Both the position numbers and the translations under genes were made by a program. DNA of 64,000 nucleotides from contig NZ_FNYS01000002.1 in the NCBI RefSeq assembly GCF_900109075.1, forward strand, positions 124,001 through 188,000. Reading direction: 5' to 3'. How positions within the stretch are numbered: position 1 is the first letter of the stretch; each line of letters begins with the position of its first letter. This DNA comes from Myroides marinus. GTDB taxonomy: Bacteria; Bacteroidota; Bacteroidia; Flavobacteriales; Flavobacteriaceae. The notes below the pieces were generated by a model. The model did no database searches, was not told the origin of the DNA, and saw nothing but the letters and a program-made list of their open reading frames with translations. Shown here in pieces: positions 52,292 to 61,305 of this stretch.

Positions 52292-55105
52292 TTAGAAGTT
52301 ATAACGTAATGCTACGTTCCAAGTTCTTCCAGCACCAAACCAAACTTGGTTAGATGTATCAACACCTTTCCATGTTTTTCCTGTAGTTCCTTTATCTCCA
52401 ACTCTCTTAGAAGTATTACCTTCAGCAATGTATACTGTATCAAATACGTTGTTTACGTTTGCTCTAATAACTACTGAGTTAGATTTATCTTTTCCTACTT
52501 TCATAGTATAAGTCATACCTAAATCAAATAAGTTAAAGCTTGGTAATTCCATTGCTCCTTTATAATTACGATCAGAAGCAGCCATTACATCAATATTTGA
52601 ATATAACTTATCTACAAAACGGTAAGTACCATCAAATTTTAATCCTTCGATTACTTCATAGTCTAAACCTAAACTTGCAGTCAACTGAGGAGCTGATCCT
52701 ACTTTAGAATCTTTTAAATACAAATCTCTTGTAAGAACATTTCCATCTTTATCTGTCATAGCTTCATTTGTATCACGATCTAATAAAGTAGCTCCTTTTA
52801 TATCCTTAGTATAATTCCAATCTCCATAAGAGAAAGACCCATTAATTGTTAAACGATCTGTTGGGCGAGAATTGAAATCGAACTCAACACCTTTGTGTAA
52901 TTGAGCTAATCCGTTTAACTGAACATTCCCTTGATACTTGATAGGTTTACCATCAGCTCCAGGTAATTCAATAGTAGATGATTTTCTTTCAATACGATCT
53001 TCCCAAGAAGTTCTATAAACGTTAACGTTAGCATTAAAGTATGCAGAACGGAATCCGTAACCTAATTCAACACCAAAGATTTTTTCATTCATTAAATCTG
53101 GGTTCAATTGGTTTGTATTGTTAATATAAACCCCATTAAAGAATGGTTGTTTAGAATAGTAACCAACATTTCCGAATACATTGTGGTGTTCATTAATGTT
53201 GTAGTTCACTCCCCCTTTAACATTACCTCCAACTAAACTTTTCCAAGAAGTAGTTGATTGTTGTTTCCAAGGTTTTAATTCTTTACCATCATTACCATGA
53301 GTTCTTCCGTCTTGTACAAAATTATCTACACGTTGGAAATCTTGATTAGAGATAGCTCCTTGAATGAAAGCAGTAAAGTTATCTTTAGAGTACTCAAATT
53401 GAGTAAATGCACCATACCAACGAACATTACCATCATTGTTGTATTTTACATCTCCTACATTGTTTTTATCAGCCCATGGGTTGTAACTAACTTGTGATCC
53501 ATAACTATTAGTAACAATGTATCCATCTTTACCATAGTTAAGATTTCCTGTTTCTTTATAACCTGTTGATCCTAAGAAATCAGATACGTTATTAAAGTGG
53601 TATCCTTTATAAGTACGAGCATCAACTCCAATATCCCAAGTAAAGTTCTCACTTAACTTTTTGTTTAAGTTAATTACTGTCCCATACCAGTTATGTGAGT
53701 TAACAGAGTTTAAACGTGTGATACCGTTGTTATTATCATTAATAGAAGTTCCTTTAGCAGGACCTCCAAATGGATTTGTTAATCCTTGATTATATGCTAC
53801 GATGTCATCCATACGTAACTGTCCATCAGCTCCAAGTACTCCATCAGCATATTTGTAAACAGTCTTACCGTCTTTATCAGTAGTCGCAACTTTACCATTC
53901 ATGCTAGCTCCACCTCCACGGCCCCAAGAACCGTAAACAACTGCACCTAATTTAGTAGTTTCATTAATTTGCCAATCATAGTTGATAGACATTACTGGTT
54001 TATGATAATAGTTTTGTTTACCATTATACATTTTACCATCTAAATATCCCCAATCTTTGTTGTATTTGATATTTGGATCTCCATTACTTCCTTGAGCAAT
54101 ATACTCATCGATAGAAGTATAAGTAGAACGTTGTCCGTGAGTTTGAGGAGCACCAGTAAATGTAAACTGAACATTGTGTTTAGAATCTTTAGAACGGTAT
54201 CCTAACCCAACGAAATAGTTACTAGCCTCAAAATTTGTTCCTTGAACATAACCATTTCCACGGTTGTAGCTCATTAATACAGAAGCAGAGAATCCGCTCT
54301 CTAAAACACCTGTATTATAAGAAGCAGTTCCTTTAAAGTAATCATTATTACCAACACTAGCCATAATAGATCCTCCTTGTCTAGCATCAGCTGTACGAGT
54401 AAGAATATTAATAGTTCCTCCGATAGAAGAAATAGCTAATTTAGAAGATCCTAATCCACGTTGAACTTGCATAGCAGATGTAACATCTGATAAACCAGCC
54501 CAGTTTGACCAATAAACAGAAGAGTTCTCCATATCGTTAACAGGCATACCGTTAACCATTACAGCGATATTCTTTTGATCAAATCCACGAATGTTAATTT
54601 TAGAATCACCAAATCCTCCTCCTGATTTAGAAGTATAAACTGAAGGTGTTGTGTTTAAAATTTCAGGAAATTCTTGAGAACCAAGTTTTTCTTGAATTTG
54701 AGCTGCTTTAATTGTAGAAACAGCTACTGGAGTTTTACGATCTTTCGCTACGTCAGCAACACCCATAATAACGATGTCTTCTAACAAGTTTTCGTCTGCA
54801 GAAAGTACTACAGATCCAAGATCAGCTTTCTTATCAGCGCCAACTTTGAAAGCTACAGTTTTTGATTGATAACCAATAAAAGAGATAACTACTTCTCCTT
54901 TATCACCAGAAACAGTCAATTCGAATTTACCATCCATATCAGATGACGTACCGTTTTGAGTCCCTTTTACTATCACTGTTGCACCAGGTAATCCCGATTG
55001 GAATTCTCCATCTACAACTATACCAGTGATTTTGTTTTGTGAAAATGCAGACACTGAGGTAAGAATCATTACCATCATCAGCATCCAGTTCTTCAAGTTT
55101 TTCAT
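52292..55105 (-). CDS. TonB-dependent outer-membrane receptor
   Basis: This 937-residue protein has a signal peptide ending in AFSQ, a carboxypeptidase-regulatory-like domain (about 25-105, GATVIVKGTQNGTSSDMDGKFEL), a plug with INIRGFDQKNIAVMVNGMPVND near residues 170-190 and IGGTINILTR, and a long beta-barrel ending in WNVALRYNF. I start it at ATG 55105; an in-frame start 51 bases upstream would overlap the promoter. No SusD partner and no adjacent lipoprotein is encoded, so it is more like a siderophore, metal or peptide receptor than a SusC glycan importer. Substrate unknown. Confidence 0.93.
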   Translation of the reverse strand: MKNLKNWMLMMVMILTSVSAFSQNKITGIVVDGEFQSGLPGATVIVKGTQNGTSSDMDGKFELTVSGDKGEVVISFIGYQSKTVAFKVGADKKADLGSVVLSADENLLEDIVIMGVADVAKDRKTPVAVSTIKAAQIQEKLGSQEFPEILNTTPSVYTSKSGGGFGDSKINIRGFDQKNIAVMVNGMPVNDMENSSVYWSNWAGLSDVTSAMQVQRGLGSSKLAISSIGGTINILTRTADARQGGSIMASVGNNDYFKGTASYNTGVLESGFSASVLMSYNRGNGYVQGTNFEASNYFVGLGYRSKDSKHNVQFTFTGAPQTHGQRSTYTSIDEYIAQGSNGDPNIKYNKDWGYLDGKMYNGKQNYYHKPVMSINYDWQINETTKLGAVVYGSWGRGGGASMNGKVATTDKDGKTVYKYADGVLGADGQLRMDDIVAYNQGLTNPFGGPAKGTSINDNNNGITRLNSVNSHNWYGTVINLNKKLSENFTWDIGVDARTYKGYHFNNVSDFLGSTGYKETGNLNYGKDGYIVTNSYGSQVSYNPWADKNNVGDVKYNNDGNVRWYGAFTQFEYSKDNFTAFIQGAISNQDFQRVDNFVQDGRTHGNDGKELKPWKQQSTTSWKSLVGGNVKGGVNYNINEHHNVFGNVGYYSKQPFFNGVYINNTNQLNPDLMNEKIFGVELGYGFRSAYFNANVNVYRTSWEDRIERKSSTIELPGADGKPIKYQGNVQLNGLAQLHKGVEFDFNSRPTDRLTINGSFSYGDWNYTKDIKGATLLDRDTNEAMTDKDGNVLTRDLYLKDSKVGSAPQLTASLGLDYEVIEGLKFDGTYRFVDKLYSNIDVMAASDRNYKGAMELPSFNLFDLGMTYTMKVGKDKSNSVVIRANVNNVFDTVYIAEGNTSKRVGDKGTTGKTWKGVDTSNQVWFGAGRTWNVALRYNF

Positions 55106-55139
55106 TTTGTAAGTGTAAGTGATAAAATTATTTTCGCGA

Positions 55140-55166
55140 CAAATGTACAAAAACATATATACGCAA
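55140..55166 (-). promoter_or_regulatory. promoter of the TonB-dependent receptor gene
   Basis: On the minus strand TTG (55164-55166), a 16-base spacer and TACATTTG (55140-55147, perfect to TAnnTTTG) lie 34 bases before ATG 55105. Confidence 0.6.
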
Positions 55167-55209
55167 TGTTACCAAAACATTAAAATTAACGTTTTATCAC
55201 TATTTAGAC

Positions 55210-56835
55210 TTATTCTACAATTCTGTTTTTCACAAAATATCTCAATAAAAACTCAGTAGAACTATCATGTTCACATATATTTTTGGTTTTAATTTCGTTT
55301 TGTATATTCTTTGCCAAAATTTTACCGTACTCTACACCGAACTGATCGAAACTAAAAATGTTCCATATCACCCCCTGTACAAATGTCTTATGTTCATACA
55401 ATGCGATTAATTCACCTAAAGACCTTGGACATAATTTCTGTATCAAGATTGTATTTGATGGTTTATTACCACAAAACTCTCTAAAGTTACTTAAAAAAGG
55501 CCCTCCATCACTTTCATATTGCTCTCCATCTTTCCCTTTTAAAAGCGCTTCGCTCTGCCCAAAGAAATTAGACATCAAAATATCATGATTCGAACTCTCT
55601 TTAAAGTGAGGATTAACAAATCCAATAAAATCTATTGGAATTACTTTTGTCCCTTGGTGAAACAGCTGAAAGAAAGCATGTTGAGCAGATACTCCCACTT
55701 CACCCCAAATTAATGTTCCTGTTTGATAATTAACTGGGCTTCCACTTCTATCTTTATTCTTACCATTACTCTCCATAATCATTTGTTGTAAGTGAGCAGG
55801 TAATTTACCTAACAACTGACTATACGGAACAACAGCCTCCGTTTCATAACCATAAAAGTTATTGTACCACACACTTAATAAAGCAAGTACCACAGGAATA
55901 TTATTCTTATTTTCTTCTTCTAAGAAATGGCGATCCATCGCATAAGCCCCATCTAACAATTTCTCAAAATTATCATACCCTACAGCTAATGCTATAGAAA
56001 GACCTACCGCACTCCATAGAGAAAAACGTCCACCTACGAAATCCCACATTGGATAAATATTCTCTCGCTTTAGTCCGAAGCTCATTGCTTCTTCTATAGC
56101 TACAGACACACCAACATAATGAGAACTCAAGTCAACATCACCTAAACTACGAACTAACCATTGTTTTACTTTCTTAGCATTTTCAATGGTTTCTTGTGTT
56201 GTAAATGTCTTCGACACAATCAACACTAACGTAGTTTCAGGATTTAATTTATTTAAAACAGACTGTAAGTAATCATCATCTACATTAGAGATATAATGCA
56301 TTCCCAATTCATTGCGATAATTAGCTAATGCATGCACTACCATCTTTGGTCCCAAGTCAGAACCTCCAATACCAATATTAATTACATCTGTAAATTTCTT
56401 TCCAGAATATGAAGTATAAGTCCCATTAAGCACTCTACTAGTAAAGTCTTTGATACGTATACGAGTATCTCTAATCTCAGGTAAAACATCTTCTCCTGCA
56501 ACTACTACAGATTCATCTGCTGACAAATTTCTCAATGCTGTATGCAGCACAGCTCTTTGTTCTGTTGCATTAATAATTTGCCCCTGATACATAGCTTTGA
56601 TTGCATCCTTAAGCTTTAACTCATCAGCCAGCTCTAATAACAAATCTATTGTTTCTTCAGTTACTTTATTCTTTGAGTAATCTAATAAAAAATCATTCCA
56701 CTCAATGTGCATCTTATTAGCTCTCTCTGAATCATTAGCAAAAAGATCTTGCATCTGCACAAACTCCATTTGTGCAAAATGCTCCCTAAGCTTTTTCCAA
56801 GCTAAAGTACCCGAAGGATTTATACTCTCTAACAT
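55210..56835 (-). CDS. pgi: glucose-6-phosphate isomerase
   Basis: This 541-residue enzyme interconverts glucose 6-phosphate and fructose 6-phosphate. GIGGSDLGPKMV near residues 155-166, MIMESNGKNKDRSG (catalytic Glu), ESSNHDIL (His) and YEHKTFVQG (Lys) are all present, the Lys near residue 507. It is the last gene of a minus-strand unit with the DUF3108 protein, tryptophan dioxygenase and M23 peptidase genes; the gap from the M23 gene is 15 bases. Length is typical of the E. coli type. Confidence 0.97.
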   Translation of the reverse strand: MLESINPSGTLAWKKLREHFAQMEFVQMQDLFANDSERANKMHIEWNDFLLDYSKNKVTEETIDLLLELADELKLKDAIKAMYQGQIINATEQRAVLHTALRNLSADESVVVAGEDVLPEIRDTRIRIKDFTSRVLNGTYTSYSGKKFTDVINIGIGGSDLGPKMVVHALANYRNELGMHYISNVDDDYLQSVLNKLNPETTLVLIVSKTFTTQETIENAKKVKQWLVRSLGDVDLSSHYVGVSVAIEEAMSFGLKRENIYPMWDFVGGRFSLWSAVGLSIALAVGYDNFEKLLDGAYAMDRHFLEEENKNNIPVVLALLSVWYNNFYGYETEAVVPYSQLLGKLPAHLQQMIMESNGKNKDRSGSPVNYQTGTLIWGEVGVSAQHAFFQLFHQGTKVIPIDFIGFVNPHFKESSNHDILMSNFFGQSEALLKGKDGEQYESDGGPFLSNFREFCGNKPSNTILIQKLCPRSLGELIALYEHKTFVQGVIWNIFSFDQFGVEYGKILAKNIQNEIKTKNICEHDSSTEFLLRYFVKNRIVE

Positions 56836-56850
56836 TACAACAACTAACTA

Positions 56851-58092
56851 TTATTCTCCTTGAAATTTTTCGTTTAATACTTTATCCAATTCCTCTTTTA
56901 AAGGAGTCATATAAGCCTTAAATGCAGGCATATCTCTTTTTTCCATTGGTTCAGAGTTAGGAAGGTTTTGACTCAATGGATCTACCTGTACTCCATTTTT
57001 CCAAAATCTATAACATACGTGTGGTCCAGTTGCTAGACCAGTACTACCTACCAGCCCAATTGTTTGCCCCTGATCTACACGCTGACCAGTTTTCACAAGT
57101 ATTTTAGACATGTGTAAATACTGAGTTGAATATGTACCACTGTGTTTCACTTTTACAAAGTTACCATTTCCAGCAGTATATCCAGCTCTTTCTACCACAC
57201 CTGCCGCAGTCGTCATAATCGGCGTTCCCGATGGAGCAGCATAATCTGTTCCATTGTGAGCTTTCCATGTTTTTTGCACAGGATGAAAACGACTCTTTGT
57301 GTATTTCGAAGTAATTCTAAAGAATTTTAAAGGAGCCTTTAAGAACATTGCCTTCATAGGTCTTCCTAGCTCATCAAAATACTCAGTAGATTTATACCCC
57401 TCTCTTTTATACGGGAAAGAATATAAATCCTTTCCTCTATATCTAAAATAAGCAGCTTCAATCTTAGAAATTCCTAGATAAACACTGTCATTAATATATT
57501 TCTCTTCAATAGTAAATGCAAATCTATCCTCTGGGCGAAGTTTAAAGAAGTCAATAGACCATGCAAATATCTGTGACATTTTAGTAGCTAAAGATTGATC
57601 TACACCCTCTCTTGCTAAACTAGCAGAAAGAGAACCTTCTATCTCAGACGCGACAGTTCTACGCTTAATAGTTACTGGATATGTGATTGTATATGCACTA
57701 ATAGAATCACGTAAGTCGATAACTTGGTACCCTGTTACATTAGGATGATAAATAAATGCAGCTAACTTCTCTTGATTTTTTCTATACTTAACTAACGCAT
57801 AAGGTTGTCCAACTCTAATATTTCTAACGTTAAACGTATCTTTTACTTGAGTTACGATATTAAGCACTTCTGTAGAACCAATATTATTATCTCCAAATAT
57901 TTTACCTAGATTATCTCCACTGCGAATAGTATCCTCTACTAAAACATAATCTTTTAACTGAAAACCGTAAAGCTCCCCAACTATCTCTTCTGCATGTTCA
58001 GTCTTTGGTTGTTCTTCTATTGTAATTTCTTCTGTCTTTTTACACGAAAAAAGTGCAGCACTGACAAGTATACTGTATATAAAATGCTTCAA
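56851..58092 (-). CDS. M23-family peptidoglycan peptidase lipoprotein
   Basis: This 413-residue protein has a lipoprotein signal (ALFSC, Cys17), a LysM-like or helical middle, and a C-terminal LytM/M23 domain (about 275-375). The first zinc motif HNGTDYAAPSG is intact and the HxH motif is changed: the usual GPHLHYE reads GPHVCYRFW, so the third ligand would be Cys. The start is TTG at 58092; the frame is closed by a stop 18 bases upstream and no ATG precedes the signal peptide. It lies between tryptophan dioxygenase (39-base gap) and pgi. Role in cell-wall cutting is inferred. Confidence 0.88.
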   Translation of the reverse strand: MKHFIYSILVSAALFSCKKTEEITIEEQPKTEHAEEIVGELYGFQLKDYVLVEDTIRSGDNLGKIFGDNNIGSTEVLNIVTQVKDTFNVRNIRVGQPYALVKYRKNQEKLAAFIYHPNVTGYQVIDLRDSISAYTITYPVTIKRRTVASEIEGSLSASLAREGVDQSLATKMSQIFAWSIDFFKLRPEDRFAFTIEEKYINDSVYLGISKIEAAYFRYRGKDLYSFPYKREGYKSTEYFDELGRPMKAMFLKAPLKFFRITSKYTKSRFHPVQKTWKAHNGTDYAAPSGTPIMTTAAGVVERAGYTAGNGNFVKVKHSGTYSTQYLHMSKILVKTGQRVDQGQTIGLVGSTGLATGPHVCYRFWKNGVQVDPLSQNLPNSEPMEKRDMPAFKAYMTPLKEELDKVLNEKFQGE

Positions 58093-58131
58093 AACTCTAT
58101 AATCTCTTTATTTTTCAACTTCTTCTCCTTA

Positions 58132-59052
58132 CTATTTCCCCCAATTAGCCTTCTCTTCCTCACTCCATAATTCTGGAAAGAATATGCGTTTTTGATATTG
58201 TGGCAACATATATTTCTTCCAGTCACTACCTCCAGTAGCTTCCTTCGTTTCCCCTGTATGGCTTTCTAGATACTTCACAGCTGCTTCATAGTGTCCCATC
58301 ACCCATGTCACATTCACCGTTTTATCTAAATGACGCATAGCATCTATCAGTCCTTTATCCGATTTGGCTTCTTCGGGTAATTTCACAAATTTCTGCCATA
58401 AATTTGTTTTTTCATAATCTTTCATGGCTTTAACAAATATTTCACAATACTTGTTTTCAAACTCTCTTAGAAGATATGATTTTTCCCCTGTCCTATAATC
58501 TTTACCAGCTGCTTGCCAATACATATATTCTAACGCATCACGTTCAGAAATATTTTGTGGTAAATCAGCCACATAACGTTTATCTATCAAATTAATCCAA
58601 TCTGTACAACCAAACTCGATCAAACGATATTGACTACTCTGAAATCCACTAGCAGGAGCTAAAGTATTTCTGAATTTTAAATATTGCTCTACCTCCATCC
58701 CTTCTTTCATAATAGTAAAAGAAGAAGTCAACATATCAAAATAACGACTAATACGAGCTAGCCTATCTGTAAAGAAAGCTACAGTAAGTGCTTCATCAGA
58801 ACAAGAACTAACTTGATCTAACTCCCATAAAATCATTTTAAAAAGAAGTTCATTCACTTGGTGATACATAATAAACACCATCTCGTCGGGCAAGACAGTT
58901 CTCTGAGTTTGGAGATTAAGCAATGCGTCTGTTTGGATATAATCCCAATACGTAATTGGCTTTGCATAAAGCATGCCCTCTATCTGTGTCTCAGCTTTAA
59001 TCCCTAAGTCATTAAAGCGATTCACTACTTCAGAGAATTTATTATCTATCAT
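58132..59052 (-). CDS. tryptophan 2,3-dioxygenase family protein
   Basis: This 306-residue haem protein probably opens the indole ring of tryptophan to N-formylkynurenine. FIMYHQVNELLFKMILWEL (near residues 60-78) holds the distal-side His64 and substrate contacts, GFQSSQYRLIEF carries the substrate Arg, MGHYEAAVKYL holds the probable proximal His, and ATGGSDWKKYMLPQ is the TGGS loop. It lies in an operon between the DUF3108 gene (15-base gap) and the M23 gene. Other kynurenine pathway genes are not in the window. Confidence 0.9.
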   Translation of the reverse strand: MIDNKFSEVVNRFNDLGIKAETQIEGMLYAKPITYWDYIQTDALLNLQTQRTVLPDEMVFIMYHQVNELLFKMILWELDQVSSCSDEALTVAFFTDRLARISRYFDMLTSSFTIMKEGMEVEQYLKFRNTLAPASGFQSSQYRLIEFGCTDWINLIDKRYVADLPQNISERDALEYMYWQAAGKDYRTGEKSYLLREFENKYCEIFVKAMKDYEKTNLWQKFVKLPEEAKSDKGLIDAMRHLDKTVNVTWVMGHYEAAVKYLESHTGETKEATGGSDWKKYMLPQYQKRIFFPELWSEEEKANWGK

Positions 59053-59067
59053 AGTTTTTGGTATGTC

Positions 59068-59847
59068 TTACTTTTCGAATTCTAATTGTTTAACCAGATT
59101 CTTGTAATTATCAAGATCAGCTTTTAAAGAACCAACTAATAAACTTGCTTTAATACGCACAGGTACTTTATTTACATCTGCACTTACCCAAACAGTCAAA
59201 CTTTCTTGCTCCTTAAACACACGTCCTGCCATTACATATGGCCTAAACTTTAAGGTTTTCAATTTACCAAATTTTGTCTTTAAAACTTCAGTTCCTAGAT
59301 ATTTTAATTTAAATTTAGATATTTCTCCGTCGAAGAACATATCTATCTCCACAGACTCACCTACTTTTAAGCTATTTAACCCAGGGTATTTACGCAGATA
59401 ATAGAAGGCTGACACTATATCCTGAGCGTTTCGAGTGATATTAAAAGACTTTTCTGTTTTCTTCTCATAATCCTTCACAGTCACCTTCATTGTCTTATAA
59501 TCAAACCATCCTTCTTGATCTTTTGTATACCCTCCCTCATCTATTTTACGAACAAAACGATGTGGAACGACGTTATCTCTCTCAAAATAGCTCTCGTAAT
59601 TATCATATACCTTAAAGAAAGCTTTAGTAATACCAGTAGTATACCCAATACCTTTAGCATGATATACAGGTACCCCTCCTTGCATAGTTTCGCTTAAAGT
59701 TAAAGTAGCGATACCAGCATTGACAAGTCCATAACTAATCTTAAATTGTAGAAATTCTTTGTTATCAAAGGCCTTCACAGAAGTTTGTGAATACAGAAAA
59801 CTAGTGCATAGCATAGTCACTAGTAACATTAGGAAGTTCTTTTTCAT
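59068..59847 (-). CDS. DUF3108 secreted protein
   Basis: This 259-residue protein has a signal peptide (residues 1-20, ending near LYSQ) and a beta-rich mature part matching DUF3108: EFLQFKISYGLVNAGIATL, YESYFERDNVVPHRFVRKIDEGGY and VWVSADVNKVPVRIKA. I start it at ATG 59847; a TTG 36 bases upstream is preceded by the terminator and is less likely. It is the first gene of the DUF3108-TDO-M23-pgi unit and has a perfect -7 box 21 bases upstream. Function of the family is unknown. Confidence 0.87.
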   Translation of the reverse strand: MKKNFLMLLVTMLCTSFLYSQTSVKAFDNKEFLQFKISYGLVNAGIATLTLSETMQGGVPVYHAKGIGYTTGITKAFFKVYDNYESYFERDNVVPHRFVRKIDEGGYTKDQEGWFDYKTMKVTVKDYEKKTEKSFNITRNAQDIVSAFYYLRKYPGLNSLKVGESVEIDMFFDGEISKFKLKYLGTEVLKTKFGKLKTLKFRPYVMAGRVFKEQESLTVWVSADVNKVPVRIKASLLVGSLKADLDNYKNLVKQLEFEK

Positions 59848-59867
59848 ATTTTGGCAGCATTTTAATT

Positions 59868-59875
59868 CAAAAATA
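59868..59875 (-). promoter_or_regulatory. -7 promoter box of the DUF3108-TDO-M23-pgi unit
   Basis: TATTTTTG on the minus strand matches TAnnTTTG exactly and lies 21 bases before ATG 59847, just after the terminator at 59882-59915. Confidence 0.55.
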
Positions 59876-59881
59876 TAAAAC

Positions 59882-59915
59882 AAAAAAACCCAGTCAAAGA
59901 AATGACTGAGTTTTT
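59882..59915 (-). terminator. terminator upstream of the DUF3108 gene
   Basis: AAAAACTCAGTCA pairs with TGACTGGGTTTTT (one mismatch) across a 6-base loop on the minus strand, then a T-run. It would end transcripts from hppD or from a small RNA starting near 59996. Confidence 0.8.
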
Positions 59916-60108
59916 ATGCTATTAACCAACCAAAAAACTATAAATTATGAAAAATTTATTACACTCAAATAAAGCTTATGACGACTTTATTTTTGCGAGT
60001 GCAAATGTATAGCTTTTTACGGATTAATACTATCCTTATTGGTTTTTAACTTATAATTAACTTTACAGTCCTTATAACAACCGTATTTAGTATTTAATTA
60101 ACTGAATC

Positions 60109-61269
60109 TTAAAGCGTTCCTCTCTTCTCTTGTTCTCTCTCGATAGACTCAAAAAGCGCCTTAAAGTTACCTGCTCCGAATCCTCTAGCTCCCATACGTT
60201 GGATAATTTCGAAAAATAAAGTAGGACGATCCTCTACAGGCTTAGTAAATATTTGTAATAAGTACCCTTCTTCATCAGCATCAATCATAATACCTAGCTT
60301 CTGAAGTTCTTTAATATCTTCCTTCATCATATCCATATGTACACCTAAACGCGCAGGGATCATATCATAATAAGATTGAGGTGGTGCAGACAAGAATTCT
60401 ACTCCTCTATTCTTCATCGCAGCTACAGTTTTGATGATATCATCAGTAGCTACAGCAATATGTTGTATACCTGCTCCATTGTAGAAGTCTAAATACTCCT
60501 CTACTTGTGATTTCTTTTTACCTTCTGCAGGTTCATTAATAGGAAACTTAATTCTTCCATTTCCATTAGACATCACTTTACTCATTAGAGCAGAGTACTC
60601 TGTATTGATCTGCTTATCATCAAAAGACAAGAAATTCACAAATCCCATCACATCCTCATACCACTTAACCCATGTGTTCATCTCATTCCATCCCACATTA
60701 CCTACCATATGATCTACATACTTTAATCCTACTGGAGAAGGATTATAATCACTTTCCCATTTCTTAAACCCTGGTAAGAATGTCCCTTTGTAGTTTTTGC
60801 GTTCTACGAACATGTGCACAGTCTCTCCATAAGTATAGATACCAGCTCTCACCACTTCACCAAACTCATCTTTCTCTACCACTGGTTCCATATATGATTT
60901 AGCACCACGACTAGTTGTCTCTTCATAAGCCTTACGAGCATCTTCTACCCATAACGCCACTACTTTAACTCCATCACCGTGCTGTACAATATGATTATTT
61001 AACTCTGACTCCGCAGTTAACGGAGTAGTTAATACTATTCTGATTTTGTCTTGTACTAATACATAAGACGCTCTATCTCTAACTCCTGTCTCTAATCCTG
61101 CATACGCTAATGACTGAAAACCAAATGCAGTTTTATAGAAATGAGCCGCTTGCTTAGCATTCCCAACAATAAATTCAACATAATCAGTTCCTAATAAAGG
61201 CAAGAAATCTTGTGCTCCTTCAAATATCTTCTCTAAGCCAAATTCTACTGACGTTACTTCTTTACTCAT
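60109..61269 (-). CDS. hppD: 4-hydroxyphenylpyruvate dioxygenase
   Basis: This 386-residue Fe(II) enzyme turns 4-hydroxyphenylpyruvate into homogentisate in tyrosine catabolism. The iron ligands are visible: His in VDHMVGNV, His in GIQHIAVATDDI and Glu in LFFEIIQRMG. Two vicinal-oxygen-chelate domains are complete; the C terminus FGAGNFKALFESIEREQ is typical. It starts 36 bases after hmgA, so the two form an operon in the order hmgA-hppD. Confidence 0.96.
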   Translation of the reverse strand: MSKEVTSVEFGLEKIFEGAQDFLPLLGTDYVEFIVGNAKQAAHFYKTAFGFQSLAYAGLETGVRDRASYVLVQDKIRIVLTTPLTAESELNNHIVQHGDGVKVVALWVEDARKAYEETTSRGAKSYMEPVVEKDEFGEVVRAGIYTYGETVHMFVERKNYKGTFLPGFKKWESDYNPSPVGLKYVDHMVGNVGWNEMNTWVKWYEDVMGFVNFLSFDDKQINTEYSALMSKVMSNGNGRIKFPINEPAEGKKKSQVEEYLDFYNGAGIQHIAVATDDIIKTVAAMKNRGVEFLSAPPQSYYDMIPARLGVHMDMMKEDIKELQKLGIMIDADEEGYLLQIFTKPVEDRPTLFFEIIQRMGARGFGAGNFKALFESIEREQEKRGTL

Positions 61270-61305
61270 AATTTATAGTTTTTTAGGTTGTTGTTTGTTT
61301 TTTAG

